Assembly (NCBI RefSeq): GCF_036324505.1
Contig: NC_086368.1
Span: 27,417,878-27,481,877 of the forward strand
Length of the DNA stretch: 64,000 nucleotides
DNA from: Eleginops maclovinus
Lineage: Eukaryota; Chordata; Actinopteri; Perciformes; Eleginopidae
Direction: 5' to 3'
Part shown: one piece after another, positions 46,372 through 58,800 of the stretch
How the letters are laid out: every line of letters begins with the position of its first letter
How positions within the stretch are numbered: position 1 is the stretch's first letter
Notes under the pieces: generated by a model
The model's input: the letters and a program-made list of their open reading frames with translations, nothing else
The model's database searches: none
Told to the model about the DNA's origin: nothing
Translations under genes and position numbers: made by a program

Positions 46372-47212
46372 ATGAGTTTTGAATCCGACCCTAACAAAAT
46401 AATTGACATTTTGATTTGACATTTGTCTGGTTGGTAGTTTGCTTTCTAGTTAGAACAATTGAATTCCAACCACTCGAATTGAAACAGACTCGTTAAATGA
46501 TGTTTTAAAAAAGGTCCACGTACTAATTGAGCAGCGCTAATGAGCCACAGCACTGAATTCAATAGCACAATCAATGAAACTCAACACCCTTTATTCAGAC
46601 TTTTTCTTCTGCTGTAAAAGCTCCGAGGGCATCCTTCATCTCAACTCAAATAAAATATTTAGTGCGGCAAATCCGAGCGAGAGGGTCATTCGTGGACAAG
46701 CTCTGGGCCATTTTACCGAGAGAAGTGATTCAGCTTTTATGGACTCTTATGATCTGCAGTGTTAGACTCTCACACGGCGAATGCTACAGCCTGTCAAGCT
46801 AAGACGGAGTGGGAGAGAATTCCCCCCCCGATCTCACAGCCCAATCCCTTTACGAAGGATCTCAGAGCTGCCTACACGATTAGCCTTCTTCCAAAACACC
46901 ATATCTCACTCTGCCATTGTCGTGTGTTACTATACAAATATTACTACACAAAGTGTTGCTCTATTGTGTCCCACTTTACAGTGTCAGGAGATAAACAACA
47001 TTCCAGGCGTAAACCCACAGGGAGAACAGTCAATGGGCTGACACGGTTACGCAATGTTAAGTTGAATTTGAGTGGAGTTCACAGTGGGACACCACACAGA
47101 TTCCAAACTGCCTCCATGAACATGCATTCCTGCGGGGGAAATTACACAGGGGAGTTTTTCGAAGGGAGGAACATGTTAGCTTTTAACACGTGGTTATCAT
47201 CGAAAATGAAAA

Positions 47213-47262
47213 GGGGAAAAATAAAGAGCTTTTTGAGGCAAAAAATACAAATATGAACCTGA
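47213..47262 (-). repeat. CCAAT-box MITE family, small fragment
   Basis: AAATAAAGAGCTTTTTGAGG and ACAAATATGAACCTGAATT match the inverted 5' part of the family. Confidence 0.55.
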
Positions 47263-47589
47263 ATTAAGTTCTGTACGCAAGTTAAAATGTACTATTCTTA
47301 ATGAGACACAAAACAGTGGACAGTTTGACCCTCCTTGCTACACAATCTTTAACTATATTTGTAATAGCCCAAATCATCCATATCTAAAATACAATTACGA
47401 CCTTTTAAGGCTTGTTTAAATCGTTGGAGACCAGGCTGCACACGTTTCAAATATCCACACGGCACAGCCAGGTTCTGCAGCTAAACACATCTTCATTCTG
47501 ATTATTCATTTGGTATACAAAAAACATTGAAGGCCCACACACTTGGGCTATTATGACCTTGTTGCTGCAGATTACACACAAGCAGGCAA

Positions 47590-47596
<7 letters not shown>

Positions 47597-47635
<39 letters not shown>
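47597..47635. repeat. (CA)n microsatellite
   Basis: About 19 CA units. Confidence 0.95.
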
Positions 47636-47636
<1 letters not shown>

Positions 47637-47912
47637 AGCTGCTGCATTGTGTTAAATATGAAAGCATGAATGCTCATCCAATCTCTGCTATCCTCCCACT
47701 AAGGGCACACCGAGAGCCACAGCGGCACACAGCAAACTTACTGCATCTGCGTGCGTGCGTGTACTCCTCATTAAGCATGTGTGCACACTGCACTCAAATT
47801 GGCGAACAGATAAATAACACAGCTTTTTTCCAAAAATCATACTGTATTTATAGTTCATTTAATAGTGTTGGCTTCACTGCTACGAAATATATTGTCTTGC
47901 ATGATAAACCCA

Positions 47913-47935
47913 CCACACACACACACACACACACA
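47913..47935. repeat. (CA)n microsatellite, short
   Basis: About 11 CA units. Confidence 0.9.
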
Positions 47936-48040
47936 TCATTATTATATATATTTTAACATAACTACTCCTTTTGCTCACTGTACATTTTACACTTATATTT
48001 CATTTGATATTGCACTCCCTGCACCCCACTGTATATGTTA

Positions 48041-48250
48041 TGTTCTACTCTCTAATGCTGGTTTATTCCTATTTCTATTTATCGCCACGGTTAGCATTAG
48101 CGTTCACTAGGCAGAATCTGCTGATACTACTTGCTCAGCAGCAAACACCAACCACACACCAGCTGGTAAACATAGTGGAGTATTCGGCAGCTAAAGAGAG
48201 TCGATTGAGTCCAAAGAAAAAGCTAAAAGAGAGAAAATAATAGACTTATT
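48041..48250 (+). repeat. dispersed repeat (AGCAGCTAAAGAG type)
   Basis: CTCAGCAGCAAACACCAACC, CAGCTGGTAAACATAGTGGA, CGGCAGCTAAAGAG and AAGCTAAAAGAGAGAAAATA. A related order is seen near 56955-57130. Confidence 0.45.
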
Positions 48251-49169
48251 GTCGACAGGTTGCCAGAAACATGACTCCATAAACTGCTTTATTTGCAAAC
48301 AACTAAAAAAGCTATCGCTAGCTCAATATTTCTTCCCGCAAGGCAGTGTAGAGGTCCAAAACGAAAAAGACTGGCTGTCTTAAGTCAAACATGGGCTTAA
48401 AAACAGTCACAAAAACGACAAAGTTAATATTGAAAAGTCAAAGAAGGAGCAAGGAGAAATATGGAAACAATTTTGAGCCTCAACCCAATTCTGCCTCAAG
48501 CCAAATAATCATTTTAGATTTGGATGACCTTTAACCATCCAAACACTTCTTACATAAATGATTTAATTGGGGTTACAACTCAAGTGGATTCTGTGCGAAA
48601 GAGTTATGGAGTCTGTAGAACATATTTTAATTCAGTCTGAACAAATATTTGGCTTGAGTGTCAAATTTGGCTTCAATTTATTGCTACAACTCCAAATGTG
48701 AAAAAGCTGGAGAAGGAGAACAACTTTGACTTTCTGATTCATAACGTTGTTGGGAGTAAACACTACAATCGTAAATGCAATATGTGGGTTTAATAGACCC
48801 TTACTATCTGTATTAGGTATGCTTACTTGCGTGTTAGCAGCATTGGAAGTTTCAATTGAGTCTTAAAGGTTTTTTTTAATGGAAACATAAACAGATCAGG
48901 AAATGTTTAAAACATGTCAGTCCGAAGCAGCTTTGTAACATAAAGCTAATGGCTAACCTGAAACAAAGATTCTCTCTAAGATTTAGATCTTGTTTAACTT
49001 TAAATACCTGATTAAACCACACGAAAGGCTCGGCTGCAGCCCGGCGGAAAGTAAATCTAAATGTGCCGGAGCATAACAAAAGCCAAAAATCTCACTGTTC
49101 AATTAGGCTGACCTGCAGGTGGGTGTAAGGTGTGCTCTCTGTCTCACACCGTCAGCTCTTATCTGACTT

Positions 49170-49171
<2 letters not shown>

Positions 49172-49251
<80 letters not shown>
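49172..49251. repeat. (TG)n microsatellite, about 40 units
   Basis: 80 bp of uninterrupted TG, one of the two longest dinucleotide arrays here. Confidence 0.97.
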
Positions 49252-50085
49252 TTCCTCCCCCACACTTCACAGATCGATAGCAGAACCATAACACATCTTC
49301 TCCTCTTTAATATGCCTGTCCCGAGCCCGGGGTATAATTGGTCCCCTTGGTTAAAAGAGAAAAACCTGGCAGTTATAAAATCTATCAATCTGAGCTAAAC
49401 AAGGGGCTGACCTGGAAGCTGGAGTGGATGAATAATTGAGGAGAGGAGGGTCTGCATGCACGCTACCCATAATACCTCTCGATCTCTAAACCCTCTCTAA
49501 ATTATCTAAAGCAGCTACTTATCATGTGAAGCGACATGTGCCGTGATGCTCTACATTCAGGGCGGATGTTTGTGCTGTGTATCGGGAGCTATGAGAGGTT
49601 ACTCAGATCAGCAGCTTCTTTTGCTGGCTACGATTCCCTTTCTACTTCCCTGCGAGCAACATCTTGAATAATGCATTTCTTTACTTAAAGGCAAATTCTT
49701 CCGTGTCCTCCTTAAGACATGAACAGCCGCCCTGTGACATCCTTACAAAAAAATAAACGCTTGAAGGAAAATAGGAACTAATGCTAGAGGCAGCGGCTCT
49801 TTTTAGTATTCTAATACCAAATGTGAGAGATTGCCTTCAGACAAAGACGTATTGAAGTGGTTTCTTATTTTTGGATGCTACCAATATCAGATACATGGAT
49901 TAACAGTATAGGGCTGTATAAGCTCAAATGTATGACGTTATGTTTTGAAACCAGTGTGCAGCTTTTCTTTGCATGTGTATTGACTCAGTTTAAACCTGGT
50001 ACTTCTGCACAGCTGCATATAGATTATGTTGTTTACTCATTAGTACCTCAGGGTCAAAATCAAACATACAGAAGCAGCTTTTAAC
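49252..50085. other. non-coding
   Basis: No supported feature. Confidence 0.5.
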
Positions 50086-50181
50086 TTTTATGTTCCGCAG
50101 ATCTGGAACAAGCTTCCTCTGAAGTCCGCCCCAACCCTTAGTTGCCGAGTTATTAGAGATAGTTTAAAATCAAGGCTAAAA
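50086..50181 (+). pseudogene. L2-like LINE ORF C-terminal fragment
   Basis: Translation gives a motif like QIWNKLPSEVRPNP followed by FKSRLKT, the common C-terminal signature of L2/CR1-type reverse transcriptase ORFs (LWNSLP...FKSLLKT). It is interrupted by the repeat at 50182-50430 and continues briefly (TGTCTGTTTACCACTGCTTT). Confidence 0.6.
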
Positions 50182-50430
50182 ATGGTAAATGGACTGTACT
50201 TATACAGTCTTTACGACCCCTAAAAGCGCTTTACATACTGTCTTACAAGAGCTCACACAGAGCACTGCACCTTGCTCTAGGACTAGGAACTAACAATCAT
50301 ACAGGTTCACACACTGTTGGCCATCAGGAGCAACTCGGGGTTAAGAATCTTGTTAACTGCCCGGGCTGGGATCGAACCCACAACCCTCTGGTTGAAAGAC
50401 GACGCACCCCCTCGCAGCCACAGTCACCCT
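50182..50430 (+). repeat. dispersed teleost repeat inserted in LINE fragment
   Basis: Starts ATGGTAAATGGACTGTACTT, contains AAAGCGCTTTACATACTGTC, GGAGCAACTCGGGGTTAAGA, GGGATCGAACCCACAACC and GAAAGACGACGCACC, the familiar block order of a very common fish repeat. Confidence 0.72.
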
Positions 50431-50549
50431 AAAAACATGTCTGTTTACCACTGCTTTTTCAAAGATCATATAAACGGGTTTGATTGTTAAACTACTTGCA
50501 TTATCATCTGTAGTTAAGGTTAAAGTTAGTTAGTATTTAAAAAACACAC

Positions 50550-50830
50550 AAGGCATTTCAAAGTGCTCTACAGAGGCCATGACACAAAAACAATTAGAAA
50601 CTAAATAAGTTGAACAAAAAAGACAGAAATGAGTTCAAAAACATTGTAAATATTCTCAAAGTGCAAAAGAAAAACCCTATTTAAGAGACTTCTGGGAAAG
50701 GAGCACTAAAGAGAAAGGTTTTCAGCCTTGATTTAAGAGAGCCCAGGGTTGGAGCGGACCTCAGATTCTCAGAAAGTTCCAGCTCTGCGGAGCATACCAA
50801 CTCAAAGCTGCCTCAGAGAATTACAATATC
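50550..50830 (-). repeat. dispersed repeat or LINE fragment, reverse orientation
   Basis: Read on the plus strand: GGCATTTCAAAGTGCTCTAC, AAAGGTTTTCAGCCTTGATT, GAGCGGACCTCAGATTCTCA and GAAAGTTCCAGCTCTGCGG, which I associate with a common fish interspersed repeat (reversed). Confidence 0.5.
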
Positions 50831-50854
50831 ATTTTTAAAATACTTTTTATGTCT

Positions 50855-50945
50855 TTTATTAACTGTGTCTTTCATTAGTATGTGTGAATGCTTATGTAAA
50901 GCGCTTTGAATTGCCTTTGGTTCTTTATAAATAAACGTATTTCAT
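50855..50945 (+). repeat. L2-like LINE 3' tail
   Basis: TGTAAAGCGCTTTGAATTGC followed by TCTTTATAAATAAACG. Confidence 0.6.
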
Positions 50946-52994
50946 CTGAAGAAGTAACTTCCAGTGGTGGCTTTGATGTATGGTTTCCAACTCATGATCC
51001 AAAAATGTCCAAATCCCCCCGAGCATTTTAGATTTTATCAAACAAAATATTCATCCATAAACACAGATTTGTTAGCATTACGGCTTATGAAAACATATTA
51101 CTGCAGTTAAAAAACAGTTTGCTATCCCGCTTGCCACACACAAAGAGACACACACTTCTAACAGAACCATGAATACTATTGATACCACAACAAAAACATG
51201 TGTTCCATTCTTTCATGGCAATGTTGTTGTAATAAGATATGATAACAGAGAGTTGGAAATCCATTCACCATCCTGAATAGAAGCTTTAAAAGTGAAAAGA
51301 AGAGATATTGGATTCAACCCTTACTAACAGAGATGTTTTAAAGGGCTACAACATGCTGGCTCAGTCCACAACCTTGTGTGTATTCATGCTCATCTCTATC
51401 AGCTCCAGTAGACGGGGCGCCAACGAACAAAAGCCAACTGTAAGTCAGCTGGACATAGTAGAAGTCGTACAGCAGCAGACCAAAACAAAAACACCTTTCT
51501 GCTCTGCTCCTCTCCCTTTCAGGGGGAAAGCTGGCAACCTGCCGCCCTGAAATCAGAGAAGCCGAATGTGCTGACCCGGCACTCTGCAGGTAATTGGCTA
51601 TCTGTCCCGTCAGCCCTGTCAGTGGGTGGGATTTAATACGAGTGGACTGGACGCTCTCTCTTACTTACACTCAAATACACGCTGCTTTGCAGACACAACA
51701 CTGGGTCCCTGAGTATATGTGGTTCATTATTGAGACTGGCTAAGAGAAGTGGATCATTTTACTCCACTTTTCTCAAAGCTCTGTGTGCATGATGCAAGCT
51801 GAAAAACTGCTATTTAAAGAAGACATCGTAAGCTCATTTTCCAGGTCCATATTTGTACTCTTTGCAGACCATGTACATGCACAAAAACCTATATCACACT
51901 CTACAGGAAAGTAAGGGCCTCTTTAAAAGCAGGGTTACTGCAATATGAATATTTCTGTTATTCAAAAGTTAGGCTATCTTCCAAATCACATACTTGTTTC
52001 TTTTCTGCAGCTTACTGACAAAGTAGGTTCTGTTGCACCCACTGTGCATACAGTTGTGACTCACTAGGTCCACATAATATTGCCATTTGGACTTTGACAC
52101 GCTTGATCATACTGCACTTTATACCTGCAGTGCAAAGGATTGTGGGTCAGAAGAGGCAGAAATGCATGCTGGCTTTTTAAGATCTTTGAAATCTTGTATT
52201 TTTAGGCATACTTCGTTTCACCAACTATGTATTGAGACATATTAAATATTGTTTCTAGCATAACAAATAGTCTTGCGTTGTGGGTATAAGAAGGTTAAGT
52301 AAATGTGTTTTTTTCCTTCCTGGTCACAGCTAATCTGAGCATGCTTTTCAGTCTAATACTCCCCTATAATTATACATATGTGGCTCTTGCACTGAAGCCT
52401 GAGCAGAGTCATTCTGACAATGTGATGTGAATACATTTCAACCTAGGTTGGCAGACTGTAAAGCAACCACAGAAGACCACTGAAACGAAGCCAACCCCTC
52501 GGCAACGCTTTCAGTTTTATTTATTTACGAAGATTCTGCTTCTGATTTTCCAGTAAGACAAGAACAGGAGTGTGAAGTAAACAAGCAATATGTGTTATAC
52601 AATAACCAGGACTTCAATACCACACTGATAACAAAGTGAAGAAATTCAGCGCAATATTGACTTTAAAGTTTAATCAGGACACACATCGCACGGTTTCATT
52701 TCAAAGTCACACACTGAGGCCTTAAGGACGATGCGTGCAGACTGAGGAAGTTAAAAAGGTATCTGTCAGACTCTGGACAAAGGATTTAAGTCCCTCAAAA
52801 TATACTTTTACATCTTTTGATGCACCTCTTAAGTGGGTCAAAATGTGTGTTTAAGGGCTTCATCAGGTTGAAATGGATAATTTATAGTATATGTGTAATG
52901 GAAATGTAGCAGTTCCCCTTTTGGTAACAAAGAGCATTTGCATACTAAGCAAAACAGGAAGCAGCATAGGAGTCCTTAAATAATTATATTAGCA
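50946..52994. other. non-coding
   Basis: Only the small MITE copy at 51814-51926 is recognised. Confidence 0.5.
51814..51926 (+). repeat. CCAAT-box MITE family, 113-bp internally deleted copy
   Basis: Both ends are present: TTAAAGAAGACATCGTAAGC with CCAGGTCCATATTTGTA, joined directly to CTTTGCAGACCATGTACATG and CAGGAAAGTAAGGGCCTCTT plus TAA. The CCAAT-rich middle is missing. Confidence 0.72.
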
Positions 52995-53135
52995 AAGGAG
53001 GTTGAGTTTCAGTCTGTTTATCAGTAGGTCTGTCAGCAAGTTTACAGAAAACAAAACTAGAGGCCCTGAGTTTCATGAAATTGGTTGAAAGGTGTACCAT
53101 GGGCCAAGGAAGAACACATTGAATTTGGGGCAATT
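52995..53135 (+). repeat. dispersed repeat fragment (AAGAACACATTG...GGGGC type)
   Basis: CTGTCAGCAAGTTTACAGAA, TTCATGAAATTGGTTGAAAG and ATGGGCCAAGGAAGAACACA match the copy at 26728-26840. Confidence 0.6.
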
Positions 53136-55036
53136 GAGTGTAACCAAATCACAGGTCGGAAAAATGGATGGTAACGGCATCTGAACTCAGGTCGGAAAAA
53201 TCCCAGTGTGTTTTTAAAGGCTCTGAGCATTAAAATACAACATATCTTCACGGTAGCGTCCATGTTGCTTCCCACATTATGACTTAAGGCTCCTGAACCC
53301 ACCGTCAAGTCAAGGGAACAACTTCAGAAAATGGGACCAATAGAGCATGTGAATGCACCATTGGCACTGATGGGGATCTGCCCCTTGCCAACCTAGTTTG
53401 GATTCATGGACATTAATCCACAAATTACAACTGGTTAAACTGCTAGGTGCTCCGCCATGTTCATCAATAAAGCTGCATGCATGTCTTTTGGTGCAAAGTA
53501 TCTCTTGAATGTTCATAATAGTCACTCTATCACGGTGGAGCATGACACTCTTAATAAATGATGCAGTATTACATCTGGTGATATCATAGAAAAACTGAGT
53601 TTAAGATGTGAGAGTTTCTGCTGTTATCAGTGACAAATTGATGGCATTACACCCTGTTGCATCATCTTTGTCATCTCTGTAGGGTGGAAATTGTCTAACT
53701 TAGAAGAAATTCACTTGGCGGCATCATGTTGGAGCAGTGGTTAGCCGTCAGAAGAAGCTATCCGGGTGGAGTTGGCTTGATCTTATGTCTTCATTTGTGT
53801 TAATTTCCCCAGAAAGCCCCGGGTTCCTCAATACAATCCTACATGTTTGGTATTAACAGTTCCATTCCCACGTCTATTGGCTAATACACTTCATCCTCTG
53901 GTACTGGAAAATGGTTTGACTCTGCTCCTAAAAAGTTAGCGTTGGTGAAATGCGAAGGACGCATACTCCCCAAGGGTTCAAAAACTTTTCCTGACTAACA
54001 TCAGCTCTCAGCCTTCAGCTCAGTGTGACCTTATTACTGCTCTGACACGTAAATCATTGCACCGCTGACAATTCGATGCAGTTTTACATTTTTACTGGAA
54101 CCTTACACACCCTTGGTCATTATAGAGGTTTTGTAATAACCTTGAGAAGACGGTTAAGATGAGATTCCATCAAATAAGTATGAGGGATGACTCAGCTGTG
54201 ATTGATGCGCCGTGATAAAAAGCCTTGCTCTGAACCTGACATTGATCTTTCGCTCTGCCTCCTCCGCTCCACTTCAGCCGAGGTCTGTTCAGCTGGGTAA
54301 ACAAAAGAGATGGCTAATAACCTGTCGGGGCATTTTAATTGATGTTTTCCGCCAAGTCTGGCCAAGATACCCACGTCACATCAACACGAGAAGGTTGGAG
54401 AGGTGACCGAAGTGCAATGCTGCCAGGAGAGGGCATGAATTCGGAAGAAAGGGAAGGAGGAGCGGGTGAAGATTTTGAGACAAGAGGGACAAAACTGGGG
54501 CTTGATGAAGTGTGCTCCAGACAAATGAAGAGCGGAGCGCCTCGTCCCCTTCAAACACAAGATGTGTCCTGTGGGTGGTAGCAGTTCTCTGAGGACTAAA
54601 TCCTATTTTAGGCTTGTCTTTTATATGGTAGAGCTGGATATTGGCTCTACAGATTCAATTTGATTCCATCTGTAGGATTCAGCTACATGACATTCATTCC
54701 CATAATGTGTACACCACACAGGATTTCCTTCTGGGTAATGTATTATTCCTTTTCAAACCACAATTGAGCAGAATTGTTCTTCTCCTTTCGAAATAAAATT
54801 CCATAAGCAGAGACACAAGTATGTTGGGTAAATATTTTAACTAGAAGACATTATTATGAAACTTCCCAAGTTGATGACAGAGCGGTTTTGTAATACAAGT
54901 TGTCTCAATTTTAGGCATAAATAGCAAAAATGCTAGATCTGAGTAATTGAAAAACCCTGACAGTGGTCCTCTCAGTCTTCCCTGCTGCTTTTCACTTTGA
55001 TGGGCCCATTGATTTACATTGATAGATTGGTGCATT
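53136..55036. other. non-coding
   Basis: No supported feature. Confidence 0.5.
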
Positions 55037-55345
55037 AATGAGTCCTAAAACCCAGAAAGAAGTCAGCCTTTTACCACTTCCAGTTCCCTCGTATCGAAGT
55101 CAACGCATTTGTTTCTAGAAGCCTGAAATAAGGTCTGTTCGATTTTTAGGTTTTATTTGACGGCATAAAATACGTCAGATATTATTCCACTCGTGAACGT
55201 ACAGAGCTTCTATGTTTCATGAAAGCGGCGGTTGCTAACAAGTGACTAAAACAACTTCATCATCAAGCCGAACATTAGCCGCCTTTAGCTTAGCTGCGGT
55301 GATGCGCAGCCATACGGCCGTGATGTGGTTTGTTTTGTGTTAGGT
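55037..55345 (-). repeat. dispersed repeat (GTTAGCAACCG / GCTAAAGG type), inverted copy
   Basis: CCTGAAATAAGGTCTGTTCG, AAATACGTCAGATATTATTCC-like, GCGGCGGTTGCTAACAAGTG, ACATTAGCCGCCTTTAGCTT. Confidence 0.65.
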
Positions 55346-55825
55346 ATAATAATCAGAGTTGGCAAGAAAGCAGAACATCTTATGTGGAAATGCCGTTGCT
55401 TTTTGGCGAGGGACCCCTTGCAACGCTAGCAATCACCCCGGGATAACTCTAATGTGTAAAAATCAAGGACCATAATTCAGATAGTGTGTCAGATACAGTA
55501 CGTCAGGGTCACAACCTTTTATTTAAAATCCTTGCAGAGATTATACATTGTCAGACAGAATTATCAATGTACTGAAACGCATTTCGGGGATTTTAATTCC
55601 TGCAATGCTAAATGATATTTTGACAGGTTACTACTGCCAGCACTGCAACTCAAACTAACACATTTTCTTTTTCCAATTAAGTTTGTAAAAACTGAAAAGC
55701 TCTCATGAACCGTTTCTTTCACTTAGGGTTTTCAGGGAAATTCATTCTTTAATTTGCATGGTTATCGGTTGGGAAGTGGACCTGTTGTACTTCCTCGAAA
55801 AATTGAAAGAAAAACAACCTTGGGG

Positions 55826-55828
<3 letters not shown>

Positions 55829-55904
<76 letters not shown>
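55829..55904. repeat. (CA)n microsatellite, 38 units
   Basis: 76 bp of uninterrupted CA. Confidence 0.97.
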
Positions 55905-55906
<2 letters not shown>

Positions 55907-57207
55907 GCCTTAGTTCTGCAGTGAACACCCCTCTAAGGGAAAACTGAACAAATCGCCGCTAATAGAAATGCTGCGATTTCCCCCGTTCACCAATCACACG
56001 AATGACAACATTTAATGTGCTCCACTAATGTACTCTCCGTCTCCAGACATTAAATATTCATACAAACACAACAAACCCACACTGGACCGCAGTTTTTGAA
56101 AAATGGATAATCACAGCAACCCATGAAATATGAAGGAAAAAAATGAAAGTATAATAAGCATGAATTATAAATGAGGGAATGACGAGCAATGACAGAAGAA
56201 TAAATGATTAACACAGGCGTACACGGAGAGGTGGACGCCCTGCTGAACTCACTAATGTACTATGTAACATCAGAGAGCAATGGCCACAGTGAACCAATGT
56301 CCCACAGCGGGACTAGAGACTACATTTTGCTGTTTGCTTAAAATCCAATAGCGGTGGTATACCTCTAAATCAAAATCATTTTGTCCTGGGATTTCTAATC
56401 ATCCACAACATCTCGGAGAATATTGAACGCAGCACAGGCTCATTCTTGGAATAGCTTTGTATGCTATGCGTCTCACAATGTTACGAAATTGGTTGGATGA
56501 AGACCCCACTGATATTTCAGCATGTTTGAGAACCGATGTCAATTTTCCCTATAAATTATGAGACGTTTGACCCTCAAAATCTGGATGCATTATTTGCTGC
56601 TGTTTATCCCATTATTCAGTTCATCTTTGGTTGTCATTACTCATGTCATGGAAGATATGAAAAGGGGATTGATATACTGTATGTCACCAGAGCTTATGCA
56701 AACAGGTTCTACTAGTAATGGTTATAAATCAATACATTAACATGTCCATGGGAACAATGCAAAAAGGGTCCCTTGGTGGTCTACCCACCGAGGATTATCA
56801 ATGACCTCAGCTCCTCTGCTATTTGGAGCTTTCAGCCTCATTTAACGTTGTTGTTTTGTTTGCTTGGCTGGAAACCTGGCTGTTGTGATTTGGTGTCACG
56901 GTTCTCATCAGCATCAAGTCCACAAAGGAGCGGTTTCAGTGAAAGATCCGTTAAACCCACTGTTCACCTCCTGCTTAGCAGCAAACAGCAGGGAGCTACT
57001 AACTGACACTTCACAACTCAGAGCACAGTTGAGCACTTAGCAGCTAAACAGCCTAAATTTCCCTCAAGGGTTGATGGAGAACCAAACAACAAAAAGGAGA
57101 GTGATTTGAACTCTTCAGTTTCAAGCTAACACCAGATTAAAGTATCATCTCATACAGGTTTGTGTTAGCTCTAAGCTACAGTCATTATGCATAATTGTCA
57201 TTTGTGC

Positions 57208-57352
57208 TGCTGTGATTGGTCAACCGCTTAGAGATGCCACGCCCCTTAGCCAATCACATACAATGTGTTGGAGCACTAGCCAATAGAAGCTTGGGATTTT
57301 AGCCTTTGCGGACCATTTACATGCACAAAAACCTAAATAACATAGTACATGT
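57208..57352 (+). repeat. CCAAT-box MITE family, fragment
   Basis: TGTGATTGGTCAACCGCTTA, ACGCCCCTTAGCCAATCACA, TGGAGCACTAGCCAATAGAA, then a jump to GGGATTTTAGCCTTTGCGGA and CCATTTACATGCAC. Confidence 0.72.
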
Positions 57353-58439
57353 AAGCTAGAATAAGATAACAGTCAACTTAAGTCTGCTGGTAAACAGAGT
57401 AGATGGAGACAAACCCTCCAGTAGGTTTGAATAAGTAAATAAAAAAGACCACAGGGGGAGAAAATTAGAAATGCAGGGCAGGAACAATGACATGCAACAG
57501 TAGCTGTCCTAATTACAGCCAAGCCCCCAACTAGCCCTAGTAAATACCAATTTACACTTCATGCGGAAAAGCTTTTGCAGAGATTCGCCGTGCCACAGAT
57601 ATGGAACTGGCGAGTGAACACTTTTTAGATACAGTCTATGGTGAACCCTCAACAATGAGCGCTTTACGGTTGGAGGTCGGGGGCCATGGGAAAGCCGTCA
57701 GAAATTCACAGCATCCCCCACCCTCCCTCCATTGCTTTTGTATGGGTCTAACCCTGACCCTCATTTTACTTAACAAAGACAAAAGGAAAATGATGAGTTC
57801 ATTACCAGTTTAATTAACAGATCACTCAAACCTGGAACTCTAAAGGTCAAACAATCCTTTTCGATAAAACCTGTTCTGCAGAATATCTACAACTGATTCC
57901 TCTTTGCACCAGACCAAAAAACAGAATACCTGGAAATGATAAAGTAGCACAATATCCTGTGATCTCTCCTCCTGAAGGCTCTGTCCGATTCATTTCTCCT
58001 CCTTGTCTCTGTGAGTTTTACTTATGTTTGTTGGAAATACCTTTTATCTTTTGCTATCCACGGTGGTAGATGATAAAAGAAGTGGTGGCAGGAACCATTA
58101 ACCAAAAAAGAAAGCTACATGCGAGGGAAGCTACAGAAGCTAACATGCCGTACACAATCCGCCCAGCATTATATACGCATTGCGCGTGCGAGAGGTACCC
58201 CCATCAGCCTGCACAGAACACACAGGCTAGAAATCAGGCCTGAGAATCATCTCTGCTGTGAATGTGAAGTGATGAGCCACAGGCGGCCAGCAGCAGAGAG
58301 GAAAACCCCAGAGGGATTATGGGTGTTTGTGAGAAGCACACAATATCAGAGGATTGCCGTCAGACTTCTTGCTGCTGGTGCGGGAATGAGTCCAAAAACA
58401 ACGGGAATGAGTTAGCATTTTAGCACCGCTGGTAACCTT

Positions 58440-58800
58440 GTTGTTACAAACCTGAAATAGGGTCTGTGGTTAACAGATCGACATGCATTCTGTTCTGCAA
58501 CCTCAGTAAATAACCCACCCATAAATCTCCAAATGTTCCATGTGATATATCAAAAGCTGGTTGTAAATAAGCTGCTAAATGAAACCACTTAACGTCGTAC
58601 ATTAGCTACCTTTAGCTCAGCTGACTCATGAATGTCTAAAGCTAACATGTGTCATAAAAACAACAGTTGCGAAATGTCAACGTGCCAACCATTAGCCGCC
58701 TTTAGCTTAGCGGTGGTGACAGCCAATGAGACCATGATGTAGCTCGTTTATAGCTTAGCGTTTTACTTCTGCTGATTGCATCAATGAATCATAAATAGAT
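58440..58800 (-). repeat. dispersed repeat (GTTAGCAACCG / GCTAAAGG type), third copy
   Basis: CCTGAAATAGGGTCTGTGGT and CCATTAGCCGCCTTTAGCTT in the same order as at 55037-55345, with an extra related block near 58605. Confidence 0.6.

Larger units (their letters stand above)
45167..48040. other. non-coding with repeat fragments
   Basis: Holds the MITE fragments at 46263-46371 and 47213-47262 and two CA repeats. The 165-codon frame at 46759-47256 has no family similarity and includes MITE sequence. Confidence 0.5.
55346..58439. other. non-coding
   Basis: Holds the CA array at 55829, a repeat near 56955-57130 and a MITE fragment at 57208. No gene was recognised. Confidence 0.5.

Noticed and set aside
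46759..47256. 165-codon plus-strand frame
   Set aside because: No recognised similarity and it ends in MITE-derived sequence.
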